Source: Legionella impletisoli (GTDB taxonomy: Bacteria > Pseudomonadota > Gammaproteobacteria > Legionellales > Legionellaceae). From it: 64,000 nucleotides of DNA. A program made the translations under genes and the position numbers. Positions 43,987-53,587 of this stretch are shown here, one piece after another. Under the pieces are notes generated by a model, which was not told the DNA's origin, made no database searches, and saw only the letters and a program-made list of their open reading frames with translations. The first letter of the stretch is position 1. The number at the start of each line of letters is the position of its first letter. The DNA is taken from NCBI RefSeq assembly GCF_900639875.1, contig NZ_CAAAIA010000004.1, positions 62,001 through 126,000 of the forward strand, in the 5' to 3' direction.

Positions 43987-46287
43987 ATGACTAAAAATCT
44001 TGTGATCGTAGAATCACCCGCCAAAGCCAAAACTATCCAAAAATATTTGGGAAAAGATTATGATGTGCTCGCCTCTTATGGTCATGTACGAGATCTTCCC
44101 GCACGCAAAGGTTCAGTTGATCCGGACCATAATTTTTCGATGACTTACACGCCTATTGAAAAAAATACACGTCATATTGAACTCATTGCGAAAGCGTTAA
44201 AGAAAGCCGATGCACTCTTACTTGCCACTGACCCTGATCGCGAAGGTGAAGCCATTTCATGGCATGTTTATGAACTGATGAACAATCGCAATTTATTAAA
44301 AGATAAGGTGGTACACCGAATATTTTTTAATGAAATTACTAAATCGGCGATTCAAGAAGCGATTGAACACCCACGTCATATTTCAATGGATTTAGTGAAT
44401 GCCCAACAGGCAAGACGTGCGTTAGACTACTTGGTGGGGTTTAATTTATCACCTTTACTCTGGAAAAAAGTGCGACGAGGCCTATCGGCTGGAAGAGTGC
44501 AAAGTCCTGCATTGCGATTGATCGTTGAACGTGAAGAAGAAATTGAACGTTTTGAGGCAAAAGAATATTGGCGCATCTTAGCCAAATGCTTACACGATTC
44601 AACGAGTTTTGAAGCACGCCTTACTCATTTTAAAGATGAAAAAATTCAACAATTTACAATTACTGAAGAAAACTTCGCGCAAAAGGTTAAAACAGAGCTA
44701 CTTAAAGAAGCCAACGGATTTCTTCTGGTTAAACATATTGAGAAAAAGCAGCGTAAACGAAACCCTTACGCTCCGTTTATTACCTCAACAATGCAGCAAG
44801 AAGCAGCTAGAAAATTAGGCTTTACCGCTCGTAAAACTATGATGGTTGCCCAGCAACTGTATGAAGGGATCGACATTGGTACAGGAACGGTTGGTTTAAT
44901 TAGTTACATGCGTACTGATTCTGTTAATCTAGCCTCTGAAGCAATAGAAGAGATACGAACTTATATTACGCAACAATATGGTGGTTCTTACTGTCCAAAA
45001 AGTCCTCGGGTCTTCAAAACCAAATCAAAAAATGCTCAGGAAGCACACGAAGCGATACGACCTACTTCCATTAAACGAACGCCAACTATGGTAAAAGAGG
45101 CTTTAACATCCGATCAATTTAAGCTGTATCAGTTAATTTGGAAACGTACCATAGCGTGCCAAATGGCCGAAGCAATACTCGATACCGTCAGCGTAGATAT
45201 GACTTGTGGCGAGGGCAATATGTTTCGCGCCAGTGGGTCAACTGTTGTTTTTCCTGGGTTTTTAAGCGTTTATGATGAAGGAAGGGATGATGTAAAAGAG
45301 GAGTCTAAGGAAGAAGACTCTGGAGCTACCGTTTTGCCTCCATTGGACGTTGGCGACAAAGTGTCGTTACAGGATATTTTAGCTAATCAACATTTTACCG
45401 AGCCACCGCCACGATATTCTGAAGCCTCGTTGGTTAAGGCTTTAGAAGAATTTGAGATTGGACGCCCTTCAACCTACGCATCCATTATCCATACGTTGCA
45501 GCAACGTGAATATGTGGTAGTCGAGAAAAAACGTTTTTACCCAACAGACGTGGGCCGTATTGTAAGTCATTTTTTAACCAATTATTTTAATCGTTATGTC
45601 GATTACACCTTTACTGCGCATTTAGAAGACACATTAGATGCGATTGCAAGAGGGGAAAAAGATTGGATCCCAGTATTACGAGAATTTTGGCAACCTTTTA
45701 TTGACCAAGTACATTCCATTGATGAGCAAGTACAACGAAAAGATGTTACAACAGAAGTAATCGACGAGAAATGCCCTAAATGCGGTAGCGCTCTTGCGAT
45801 AAGGCTTGGAAAACGCGGTCGATTTATTGGCTGTACGGCTTATCCTGAATGTGACTATACCCAAGATTTAAGCCAAGCCTCGACAAAAACTGAACCAGAG
45901 GTGATTGAAAACCGAAAATGTCCTGAATGTGGGGGCGATCTTCACATTAAAGCGGGCAAGTTTGGTCGTTTTATTGGATGCAGTAATTATCCGAATTGTC
46001 GTCATATCGAACCTTTAGAAAAACCATCAGATACGGGTGTAGAATGTCCTAAATGCCATGAAGCGACTATTCTCCAACGTAAATCTCGCAAAGGAAAAAT
46101 ATTTTATTCATGTGGGAATTACCCTAAATGCGATTATGCTTTATGGAATGAGCCGATCAATAAACCTTGCCCGCAATGTGGGTGGCCTATTCTAACGATA
46201 AAAGAAACCAAACGTTCAGGTCGGCAAATCCTTTGCCCTCATGAAGGATGTGACTATCGAGCATCCAATGAGGATGGTGATCAATAA
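43987..46287 (+). CDS. topA: DNA topoisomerase I
   Basis: 766-aa type IA topoisomerase that relaxes negative supercoils. The Toprim domain has the VESPAKAKTI start and TDPDREGEAI acidic motif (81-90). The active-site tyrosine is in SYMRTDS. Four C-terminal zinc-ribbon-like modules follow, three with CPxC...C-x(n)-C and a last one ending CPHEGC. E. coli TopA is 865 aa and carries additional C-terminal ribbon domains, so this is a shorter version. An internal Asp/Glu-rich insert lies around residues 430-450. Confidence 0.95.
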   Translation: MTKNLVIVESPAKAKTIQKYLGKDYDVLASYGHVRDLPARKGSVDPDHNFSMTYTPIEKNTRHIELIAKALKKADALLLATDPDREGEAISWHVYELMNNRNLLKDKVVHRIFFNEITKSAIQEAIEHPRHISMDLVNAQQARRALDYLVGFNLSPLLWKKVRRGLSAGRVQSPALRLIVEREEEIERFEAKEYWRILAKCLHDSTSFEARLTHFKDEKIQQFTITEENFAQKVKTELLKEANGFLLVKHIEKKQRKRNPYAPFITSTMQQEAARKLGFTARKTMMVAQQLYEGIDIGTGTVGLISYMRTDSVNLASEAIEEIRTYITQQYGGSYCPKSPRVFKTKSKNAQEAHEAIRPTSIKRTPTMVKEALTSDQFKLYQLIWKRTIACQMAEAILDTVSVDMTCGEGNMFRASGSTVVFPGFLSVYDEGRDDVKEESKEEDSGATVLPPLDVGDKVSLQDILANQHFTEPPPRYSEASLVKALEEFEIGRPSTYASIIHTLQQREYVVVEKKRFYPTDVGRIVSHFLTNYFNRYVDYTFTAHLEDTLDAIARGEKDWIPVLREFWQPFIDQVHSIDEQVQRKDVTTEVIDEKCPKCGSALAIRLGKRGRFIGCTAYPECDYTQDLSQASTKTEPEVIENRKCPECGGDLHIKAGKFGRFIGCSNYPNCRHIEPLEKPSDTGVECPKCHEATILQRKSRKGKIFYSCGNYPKCDYALWNEPINKPCPQCGWPILTIKETKRSGRQILCPHEGCDYRASNEDGDQ

Positions 46288-46547
46288 GCGCGTTTTTTCG
46301 GTTTAAGGGTCTCATTTAAGAGGCCACTACTTCCTCTATAGAGAGCCTATTGACAGAATGAAATCCTATAGATAAAAATGAATGGCCGGTAATCTCTGAA
46401 TGAATCTTCTATTGGGTTGATTTAAAGATAATACCGCGGCTTCAAGGCTCGGAATTTTTATTATCCAAACATATAAGTCTGGGTACTTGAGTTTAATACA
46501 ATTTAGATTAAAAATGCATTTGCTGTTAAGTAAGGAGTAGCAAAAAC
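46288..46547 (+). other. topA-csp interval
   Basis: A 260-base non-coding stretch. It contains a weak 6-bp hairpin (46308-46325) that may end the topA transcript and TTGACA at 46350-46355 without a well-spaced -10 partner. A long leader before a cold-shock gene is common, so an RNA structure may be present, but I see no decisive motif. Confidence 0.4.
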
Positions 46548-46757
46548 ATGTCTGATAAGGTTCGTGGAAAGGTAAAATGGTTCAATGAAAGTAAAGGGTT
46601 TGGTTTTATTGAAAGCGAAGGGCAAGATTACTTTGTTCACTTCAGCGCTATTTTATCGGATGGGTTTAAAACCTTACGTGAAGGGGACACCGTTTTATTC
46701 AAAGTAGTCAAAGGCCAAAAGGGTCCGCAAGCAGAACAAGTCGAAGTGGTTGCCTAA
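46548..46757 (+). CDS. Cold-shock domain protein
   Basis: 69-aa CspA-family RNA/DNA-binding protein: a single OB-fold with RNP1 (KGFGFIES) and RNP2 (DYFVHFSAI). It acts as an RNA chaperone; whether it is cold-induced cannot be told. AGGAG precedes the ATG by 10 bases. It stands alone between topA and a c-di-GMP-type protein. Confidence 0.92.
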   Translation: MSDKVRGKVKWFNESKGFGFIESEGQDYFVHFSAILSDGFKTLREGDTVLFKVVKGQKGPQAEQVEVVA

Positions 46758-46946
46758 GGAATAAAAAAACCTATATCTAAGTATTGTAATTAAGAATCGT
46801 TTTCATTTAGGGCCGGTTAAATCTGGCCTTCATTCATAAAAAAAACATTTCTTGCCCTAAAGTTGATTTATTCGTCTATAGTTATTACTAAAGTATGTTT
46901 AAAACTGGTCGATTAAAGAGATAACTGCGCAAACAAACGGTAAGAA

Positions 46947-48602
46947 ATGGGCATAAAACAACAACTTGTACTTCGCTCTACGGTACTAAAAGGACATGTC
47001 AATAAATACACCATCCTGGGGTTATCCATAGCGATCGGAAGTATTATATTTGCAACATGCTTAGTTTCATATCAGTTAACCGGGACGATTTCTCTTTCAG
47101 GAATCATTGAGGCTCAAGCTACTAATCCTGCAATTTGGGCCTTAGATTTAACTCCCTTTATGTTTGCTTATTGGGGACAATCTTTTTGCTATCAGTTAGC
47201 TAGTACCGCCGAAACCATCATTGAAGATCAAACTCGTGAATACGTTCACAAAAGTGATGATTTAGCGTCGAAACTACAATATGAAAGCAATCATGATCAT
47301 TTAACGAATCTTCCGAATAATCGTTTATTACAAAAGCGACTTTCTCAAGGAATTCAGCAAATTAAAAAAGGGGAAGAACTGGCTCTAATCTTATTGACGA
47401 TTAATCAATTTAGAGACATCAATTACAGTATTGGTAGTTATAGCGCCAATAGTTTATTGGTGCAGTTTGCAGAAAAACTTAAATCCTTATTACTCGAACC
47501 CTATATGCTTCAGGCCTATATGGGCATGAATATGGTTGCCCGGTTGCAAAGTGCGGAATTTGCCATTTTAATTCCCAGGTTAAGAAAGGATCATAATCTC
47601 GAGCATATTATTCAAAATATTATTGCTGAAACATCGACGAGCTTTATTATTGATGGGAATCCAATTGATGTTAAAACAACGGCTGGAATTGCCATCTATC
47701 CACATCATGGTGAAACGGATGAAGATTTAATTCAACATGCGAGCTTAGCTTTACTGTATGCGGAAAAAGAGCAAAAAAATTATGCGCTTTATGAGCAGGG
47801 GCTAGACAAAAATTTTAAAACAAGAAAAGTGATTTTAAAAGGCATCAAATCAGCAATTGATTCAGAAGAATTTGAAGTGTTGTATAAGCCTGTTGTGGCA
47901 TTAAAAACCGGAAACATTATTGGTTCAGAATCAGTCATTAAATTTAATAATGATAAATATGGCTTGATGACCCCTGAAGAAATCGTTTCTATCGTTGATG
48001 GATCTGGCGCGGTGCAGGGGTTAACTTTTTTTACGTTGAAAAAAGTGATTAGCCAGCTTGAGAATTGGCACAAATCCGGGAAAAAATTATTTACCAGGGT
48101 TTATTTGTATGAAGCAATTGATCCAGATTTACCGAATATATTACAACAACTTTTGTCTGAAAAAAATGTTCCTGCAGAGTATTTGCGTCTAGAACTCACT
48201 GAACAAGCCTGCTTAAGCGATCAAACGCATACCATTCCTGTGTTAAAGCAGCTTAGTGAGCTTGGTATTAAAATTTCGATCAGTGATTTTGGTAGTGGTT
48301 ACACCTCCTTTATTTATTTAACGAATTTTCCAATCACTGAAATTAAAATTGACAAATCATTTACCGCAGCGATGTTGGCGGATGATCGCAAACACAGCAT
48401 TGTTCAAGCGATTGTAAAACTGGCCGGAGCAATGGATTTAAAAGTTATTGCAGATGGAGTGGATAATGAAGCGATTAAAGTAGAGCTTCAGAAACTTGGA
48501 TGCACTTATGGACTTGGTGATTATTTTTCTGAGCCCCTAGAACCAGATGATTTTTATAAACTGTTTGAAAAATCAGAAATCAAACAACCCCGTGTTTCAT
48601 AA
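46947..48602 (+). CDS. Degenerate GGDEF-EAL protein
   Basis: 551-aa protein with two N-terminal membrane segments (about 21-45 and 60-85), a GGDEF-like domain and an EAL-like domain. The active-site motifs are lost: QSAEF (201-205) replaces GGDEF, ESV (328-330) replaces EAL, SDFG (446-449) replaces DDFG, and ADGVD (502-506) replaces AEGxE. Both catalytic activities are therefore probably gone, leaving a binding or regulatory role. The overall fold is well preserved (TAGIAIYPHHGE, LRLELTEQACLSD, FGSGYTSFIYL). It is followed after 102 bases by panD. Confidence 0.85.
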   Translation: MGIKQQLVLRSTVLKGHVNKYTILGLSIAIGSIIFATCLVSYQLTGTISLSGIIEAQATNPAIWALDLTPFMFAYWGQSFCYQLASTAETIIEDQTREYVHKSDDLASKLQYESNHDHLTNLPNNRLLQKRLSQGIQQIKKGEELALILLTINQFRDINYSIGSYSANSLLVQFAEKLKSLLLEPYMLQAYMGMNMVARLQSAEFAILIPRLRKDHNLEHIIQNIIAETSTSFIIDGNPIDVKTTAGIAIYPHHGETDEDLIQHASLALLYAEKEQKNYALYEQGLDKNFKTRKVILKGIKSAIDSEEFEVLYKPVVALKTGNIIGSESVIKFNNDKYGLMTPEEIVSIVDGSGAVQGLTFFTLKKVISQLENWHKSGKKLFTRVYLYEAIDPDLPNILQQLLSEKNVPAEYLRLELTEQACLSDQTHTIPVLKQLSELGIKISISDFGSGYTSFIYLTNFPITEIKIDKSFTAAMLADDRKHSIVQAIVKLAGAMDLKVIADGVDNEAIKVELQKLGCTYGLGDYFSEPLEPDDFYKLFEKSEIKQPRVS

Positions 48603-48704
48603 GCGCACTTCTTCTTGTTGAATTAATCACCTAATAAACATAAAATTGCCCGGTCTTTTTCAATCTTATTTAAGAATATCCCTTCAATACCCCGAGATGG
48701 CCTT

Positions 48705-49097
48705 ATGATTTATAGAAAAATGTTAAAATCTAAAATTCATCGTGCAACCATAACCGAGGCTTGCCTAGACTATGAAGGCAGTATTACGCTTTCTCCAGAA
48801 TTGCTTGTTGCCGCAAATATTTTACCCAATGAAGCCGTTAATATATGGAACGTTACGGCTGGAACACGATTTGAAACCTACGCCATTGAAGGCCCAGCTA
48901 ATTCTTCGGACGTTTGTGTCAATGGTGCAGCAGCTCATCTTGTGACGCCTGGCGATATTATAATTATTGCTTCGTTTATCCAACTGGCGGATGAAGCATG
49001 TTACTCCTTTAAACCGACGGTTGTTTTTGTTGATGAGAAAAACCAAATTAAGGAAGTCAGACCCGAAATGGTTAGTTTGAATTCAACTCCGTTTTAA
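48705..49097 (+). CDS. panD: Aspartate 1-decarboxylase
   Basis: 130-aa pyruvoyl enzyme making beta-alanine for pantothenate and CoA synthesis. The self-cleavage site Gly25-Ser26 lies in YEGSITL, and the GAAAHL and GDIIIIASF motifs follow. GAGATGG precedes the ATG at 48705; an ATG at 48720 is an alternative start. Other pantothenate genes are not in the window. Confidence 0.93.
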   Translation: MIYRKMLKSKIHRATITEACLDYEGSITLSPELLVAANILPNEAVNIWNVTAGTRFETYAIEGPANSSDVCVNGAAAHLVTPGDIIIIASFIQLADEACYSFKPTVVFVDEKNQIKEVRPEMVSLNSTPF

Positions 49098-49148
49098 AGC
49101 TCGTTATACTATATAACATCAGGTATCGAACGAAATGCAGGGAGTAGC

Positions 49149-50315
49149 ATGGAGCACATTGGATTAGAAATCACACTTTTAATTATTTTGATGGTCCTTG
49201 CCGTTAACCTGGTATTTCAAGCCTTTAAGCTTCCTGTTATTCTTGGCTATTTAATCGCAGGTATTGGAATTGGTCCTCATGGACTAGGCTTAATCACCGA
49301 TACACACGCCATTCAACAGATTGCTGAGTTTGGTGTAGTGTTGTTAATGTTCACGATTGGCCTTGAATTTTCTCTCACTCGCTTAATCCAATTACGTTAT
49401 CCGGTCTTTGTATTAGGCGGCATGCAAGTAATCACCTCAATCGCTATTACCGTACTTATTGGTCTTTGTTTTAAAATGAAATTGGTTGAATCCTTAGTGA
49501 TTGGGTTCGTCGTTTCGATGTCCTCTACGGCATTGGTTGTGAAACAACTCAGTCATCAAGCTGAGACGCAAACAAAATATGGTATAAATACAATTGGGGT
49601 TTTGTTATTTCAAGACTTGGCGTTTATTCCTATTCTCGTAATTATTTCAAGTTTAAGTGGAATAGATCAAACGCCCCTTTGGGAAACATTAACTTGGTCA
49701 TTTTTGCGAGGATTATTGGCGATTGTTCTGATTCTTGCCATCGGTCGTTGGCTTTTGCAGCCCTTATTTCACCGCATTAAAAAGATTAATACAACAGAAC
49801 TCTTTACCTTAACTGTCTTATTGGTGGCTCTTGGTTCAGCATGGATTACTGAAAAGTTAGGCATGACGTATGCTTTAGGTGCTTTTTTGAGTGGAATTAT
49901 GCTAGGTGAAACGGAATTTCGTACTCAGATTCAAGAAGAAGTAAGGCCATTTCGCGATCTATTGTTGGGATTATTTTTTGTCTCGGTAGGGATGCTTGCG
50001 AATGTCGCAACCTGGGGGGAAACGTGGTTTTGGATAGCAATTACGTTATTTGCCGTCATGGTCGGGAAATCCCTTTTAATTATCCTTTTAAGCCAAGCTT
50101 CAGGCTATGATCGTGAAACATCACTGCGCTCAGGTATTATTCTTGCTGAAGGGGGGGAGTTTGGGTTTGCTATCTTAGCCATTGCGTTGGATAACCAAAT
50201 ATTACCTTTATCTTATGGTCAAGTCGTTCTTGGAGCACTGCTCATCTCTTTTGGATTTGCCCCTATTCTCATTAAATACAACGCCACCATTGCGCGCAAA
50301 ATATTGAAGCGTTAA
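49149..50315 (+). CDS. KefB/CPA2-type cation:proton antiporter, membrane domain only
   Basis: 388-aa transporter with about 12 membrane segments of the monovalent cation:proton antiporter-2 family. It has the VILGYLIAGIGIGPHGLG start, the FTIGLEFSLTRL motif, and LAFIPILVI and LGAFLSGIMLGETE. The C-terminal RCK/TrkA-N domain and soluble tail of KefB and KefC are absent, so it lacks the glutathione-gated regulation. GGGAG precedes the ATG. Likely exports K+ or Na+ in exchange for H+; the ion is inferred. Confidence 0.88.
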   Translation: MEHIGLEITLLIILMVLAVNLVFQAFKLPVILGYLIAGIGIGPHGLGLITDTHAIQQIAEFGVVLLMFTIGLEFSLTRLIQLRYPVFVLGGMQVITSIAITVLIGLCFKMKLVESLVIGFVVSMSSTALVVKQLSHQAETQTKYGINTIGVLLFQDLAFIPILVIISSLSGIDQTPLWETLTWSFLRGLLAIVLILAIGRWLLQPLFHRIKKINTTELFTLTVLLVALGSAWITEKLGMTYALGAFLSGIMLGETEFRTQIQEEVRPFRDLLLGLFFVSVGMLANVATWGETWFWIAITLFAVMVGKSLLIILLSQASGYDRETSLRSGIILAEGGEFGFAILAIALDNQILPLSYGQVVLGALLISFGFAPILIKYNATIARKILKR

Positions 50316-50328
50316 AAAACGGATTATT

Positions 50329-51006
50329 TTATTGTACTGGGAAGTTAAAATAACTTTGTGGATATGGCTCGTTTTTCAACGTGAAATGCCACCATTCTTT
50401 TCCATAAGGTTTAAATCCTTGGCTGATCATCACTTGACGTAATAAAAGACGATTTTTTTTCTGCAATGGAGTTAAATGTTTATAAAAGACATGAGCACTG
50501 CGATCAAAATAATCAAAAGAGGTTCCCATATCAAGATCAGAGGTTGTATCCAATGATTTTTCTAATTTAATGATTGTTAAATCAACGGTACTGCCACGGC
50601 TATGCCCTGAATATTCAGCGATATATCCTTTTTGAAACAAATGGTTTTTATCTTCATGAGGATAATACGCTTGCTTTGTGTGGGTATCATTTGGATTTTT
50701 GCTCCAACGTAAAAATGCATTCACTGCACGTTGAGGTCGATAACAGTCAAATACTTTTAATCCATAACCTTGTGCTTTTAAACGTGCTTGAGCCTCTTTT
50801 AATTTTAAAGCAGCGGGTCGGGTAAGAATACATCGAGAAGCAGCATATCCTGGTACAGGTCGACCGGTGAAGTTATTCGATGTTGCATATCGCATGTCTT
50901 GGATTATATCGGGTGCAACGTCGCTCAAATAAACAAAATTGGCAGGCAAAGCCAGCGCTGTGGAGTTCACAAAGACAAAAAAACAAATTAACCAAATGTT
51001 AAACAT
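50329..51006 (-). CDS. D-Ala-D-Ala dipeptidase, VanX type, periplasmic
   Basis: 225-aa zinc dipeptidase. Ligands are His135 and Asp142 in SGHSRGSTVDLT and His207 in EWWHF, with Glu204 as base and Arg90 in DCYRPQRAV. A signal peptide (residues 1-19) predicts a periplasmic enzyme that recycles D-Ala-D-Ala released from peptidoglycan, as described for Salmonella PcgL and Legionella homologues. It is not a sign of vancomycin resistance by itself, since VanX of resistance operons is cytoplasmic. A small lipoprotein gene lies 7 bases upstream. Confidence 0.88.
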   Translation of the reverse strand: MFNIWLICFFVFVNSTALALPANFVYLSDVAPDIIQDMRYATSNNFTGRPVPGYAASRCILTRPAALKLKEAQARLKAQGYGLKVFDCYRPQRAVNAFLRWSKNPNDTHTKQAYYPHEDKNHLFQKGYIAEYSGHSRGSTVDLTIIKLEKSLDTTSDLDMGTSFDYFDRSAHVFYKHLTPLQKKNRLLLRQVMISQGFKPYGKEWWHFTLKNEPYPQSYFNFPVQ

Positions 51007-51013
51007 GATATCC

Positions 51014-51193
51014 CTATTTACAAGTCCTAACGGTAGTGGTTACATCAATTGAAACATCACCACAAGTAAACGGCTCTAATAAACGATTCGGTTTCTCAGT
51101 GACTAAAACGTCTCTGTCACGCACAACCCCGGGATGAAACCAGACGCAAGCCGTCAGTTGAATGAAGCACAGGCTTATCCATATCCATTTCAT
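51014..51193 (-). CDS. Small lipoprotein, 59 aa
   Basis: A short gene: ATG at 51193, stop at 51014. The N-terminus MKWIWISLCFIQLTAC is a compact lipoprotein signal with lipobox LTAC (Cys16). The mature part is about 44 residues with two further cysteines (44 and 58) and no recognisable domain. GGAGAG lies about 6 bases before the ATG, a strong ribosome site. Only 7 bases separate it from the VanX-like gene, so the two likely form one operon. The function is unknown; an outer-membrane partner of the dipeptidase is possible. Confidence 0.7.
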   Translation of the reverse strand: MKWIWISLCFIQLTACVWFHPGVVRDRDVLVTEKPNRLLEPFTCGDVSIDVTTTVRTCK

Positions 51194-51239
51194 AAATTAA
51201 CTCTCCAATTAAGCGCTGCTATAGAGTAAAGAGATCTCG

Positions 51240-51275
51240 CACTCGCTCTTTAAGAAGTATATACTGGAGCGAGTG
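51240..51275. promoter_or_regulatory. Inverted repeat around a -10 box between vanX-like operon and E1 gene
   Basis: CACTCGCTC (51240-51248) and GAGCGAGTG (51267-51275) are perfect 9-bp inverted repeats with an 18-base centre. The centre contains TATACT (51260-51265). A dimeric regulator could bind here and cover a rightward promoter of the E1 gene. A stem-loop in RNA is the alternative. Confidence 0.5.
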
Positions 51276-51331
51276 TTAAGCCTAGAGAGAAAGCGAAAGA
51301 GTGTCTTAGGGAAGTTGGATTAAAGGATGAC

Positions 51332-53587
51332 ATGATGTTAGATCGGGCGAGTGTTGTCGATGAGCAATTCATAAAACGGGTTTCGCAAGGTGATTTCCCA
51401 GTATCACAAAGCTCAACCACGTGTTCTTCAGCAGGTCTTGATAAAAAAACCGCAATTGACTTATTTGATTCTCAAATCAAGTCCAGACAATTGGACTTAA
51501 TTGCGCGCACGCTTAAAGAAAAAGGATTATCGTTTTATACTATTGGAAGCAGTGGTCATGAGGGGAATGCCGCATTTGGGCTTGTATTTCGTTTTAACGA
51601 TATGGCGTTTCTGCATTATCGAAGTGGTGCTTTTTATATCCAACGTGCCAAACAAGTGGAAACGGAAGATGGGGTTCGTGATGTATTATTATCATTAGTT
51701 GCTGCAGCAGCCGATCCCATTTCAGGTGGTCGCCATAAAGTTTTTGGTAGCGTACCGCTTTATATTCCCCCGCAAACCTCAACAATTGCCTCACATTTAC
51801 CGAAGTCTTTGGGCGCTGCTTTATCTATTACTCGCGCGAAAGAATTAAGCATTTCGAGTAAGCTTGCCGCTGACTCAGTTATTTTGTGCTCGTTTGGAGA
51901 TGCCTCCATTAATCATGCGACGGCTCAAGCAGCCATCAATGCCTGCTCATGGTTGGCGAGTCAACCCTATCCCTTACCGATTGTTTTTATTTGTGAAGAC
52001 AATGGCATTGGCATATCGGTTCCAACACCATCCAACTGGATTGATTCAGCCATAAAATGCCGTCCCAATATACATTATCTGAGTTGCGATGGATTAAACT
52101 TCGCAGATTGTTATATGAAAGCGAAAGAAGCGGAAAAAATCGCTCGTACCCGTAAGCAACCTGTCTTTTTGCATATGCGTTGTGTTCGCTTACTTGGTCA
52201 CGCAGGTTCTGACATTGAGTCACAATATCGCACCTTTCAAGAAATCGAACAAATTGAAGCACAAGATCCATTATTACATTCAGCCGGATTGCTTTATCGA
52301 GAGGGTATACTGGGAATAAAAGGCATAATTGAGCTTTACCAGAATAACCACGCCTTAGTTCATGCTAAAGCCATGGAGGTGATTCATTCGCCACAATTAA
52401 GCTCAGCAAAAGAAGTCATGACGTCCATTATACCGAATCAAACCGAAAAGAAAGCATTTTCTTTACCCAATGACAATCAAAGAGAAGTCGTGTTTGGGGA
52501 GAGCTTCAAGCAGCTCCAAATGAAGCGTAACTTATCGCAATTAATCAATTTCACCCTTACTGATTTATTAATGCAGTATCCTAACTTAGTGGTTTTTGGT
52601 GAAGACGTCGGAAAAAAAGGAGGGGTGTATCGGGTTACAGCCGATTTAGAAGCCCGTTTTGGGCGAAGAAGAGTATTTGACACAATTCTTGATGAAACCA
52701 CTATTTTAGGAACAGCGATTGGCATGGCTCATAACGGATTTTTACCCGTTCCTGAAATTCAATTTCTAGCTTATTTACATAATGCTGAAGACCAATTACG
52801 AGGAGAAGCAGCAACGTTATCGTTTTTTTCTAAGGGCCAGTATCAAAACCCGATGGTGCTTCGAATTGCTTCTCTTGCTTATCAAAAAGGATTTGGCGGC
52901 CACTTTCATAATGATAATTCAATAGCGGTGTTACGTGATTTGCCCGGGGTGATCGTAGCATGCCCTTCTAATGGGGTAGCGGCGGCCAAACTATTACGAA
53001 CTTGTATGCGACTTGCACACCTAGAAGGTCGAGTGGTGGTGTTTCTTGAACCAATAGCGCTTTATATGACGAAAGATTTACATGCGCCAGGCGATAATGA
53101 ATGGCTTGGCTATTACCCTGCTTTGGACGAAGAAATTGCTTTAGGCGAAATAAGCGTGTATGGCAAAGGGCAAACGGTCATTTTAACTTATGGAAATGGG
53201 TATTATTTATCTCGTCAAGCTGAAAAAATTTTAAAAGAGAACTATAAAATTTCAGTAAAAATAGTTGATTTGCAATGGCTTCACCCTTTCCCTAAAGCGT
53301 CCATTTTGAAAGAACTTGTTCATGCAAAGCATGTGCTAATTGTCGATGAAGGCCGGCGTAGCGGTTCGCTTAGTGAAGGTTTAATGACCATGCTTATTGA
53401 AGAGGCTCCAACGTTGAAACTAAAACGATTAACGGGAGAAGATTCGTTTATTCCCCTTGGGAATTCGTGGCGATACTTATTACCTAGCCGCGAAGCGATT
53501 ATAGCGACTGTGAGAGAATTACAGACGGACGGTACAAGGAAAAAAGACGCTGCAAAAGCTTATCCAAATTCAAGCGCCAATAGATAA
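51332..53587 (+). CDS. Fused 2-oxoacid dehydrogenase E1 (alpha+beta)
   Basis: 751-aa single-chain E1. Residues ~1-360 match the E1-alpha subunit (TIGSSGHEG, ThDP-binding GDASINHATAQAA and EDNGIGISVPTP). Residues ~395-751 match E1-beta (FGEDVGKKGGVYRVT, DTILDETTILGTAIGMA, PEIQFLAYLHNAEDQLRGE). It decarboxylates a 2-oxoacid and acylates a lipoyl E2. Branched-chain 2-oxoacids are the best guess by similarity, pyruvate the alternative. No E2 or E3 gene is adjacent. AGGAT precedes two ATG codons (51332 and 51335). Confidence 0.88.
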   Translation: MMLDRASVVDEQFIKRVSQGDFPVSQSSTTCSSAGLDKKTAIDLFDSQIKSRQLDLIARTLKEKGLSFYTIGSSGHEGNAAFGLVFRFNDMAFLHYRSGAFYIQRAKQVETEDGVRDVLLSLVAAAADPISGGRHKVFGSVPLYIPPQTSTIASHLPKSLGAALSITRAKELSISSKLAADSVILCSFGDASINHATAQAAINACSWLASQPYPLPIVFICEDNGIGISVPTPSNWIDSAIKCRPNIHYLSCDGLNFADCYMKAKEAEKIARTRKQPVFLHMRCVRLLGHAGSDIESQYRTFQEIEQIEAQDPLLHSAGLLYREGILGIKGIIELYQNNHALVHAKAMEVIHSPQLSSAKEVMTSIIPNQTEKKAFSLPNDNQREVVFGESFKQLQMKRNLSQLINFTLTDLLMQYPNLVVFGEDVGKKGGVYRVTADLEARFGRRRVFDTILDETTILGTAIGMAHNGFLPVPEIQFLAYLHNAEDQLRGEAATLSFFSKGQYQNPMVLRIASLAYQKGFGGHFHNDNSIAVLRDLPGVIVACPSNGVAAAKLLRTCMRLAHLEGRVVVFLEPIALYMTKDLHAPGDNEWLGYYPALDEEIALGEISVYGKGQTVILTYGNGYYLSRQAEKILKENYKISVKIVDLQWLHPFPKASILKELVHAKHVLIVDEGRRSGSLSEGLMTMLIEEAPTLKLKRLTGEDSFIPLGNSWRYLLPSREAIIATVRELQTDGTRKKDAAKAYPNSSANR

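Noticed and set aside
50329-51006. Vancomycin resistance gene
   Set aside because: The VanX-like enzyme has a signal peptide and no vanH/vanA partners, so peptidoglycan recycling is the better explanation.
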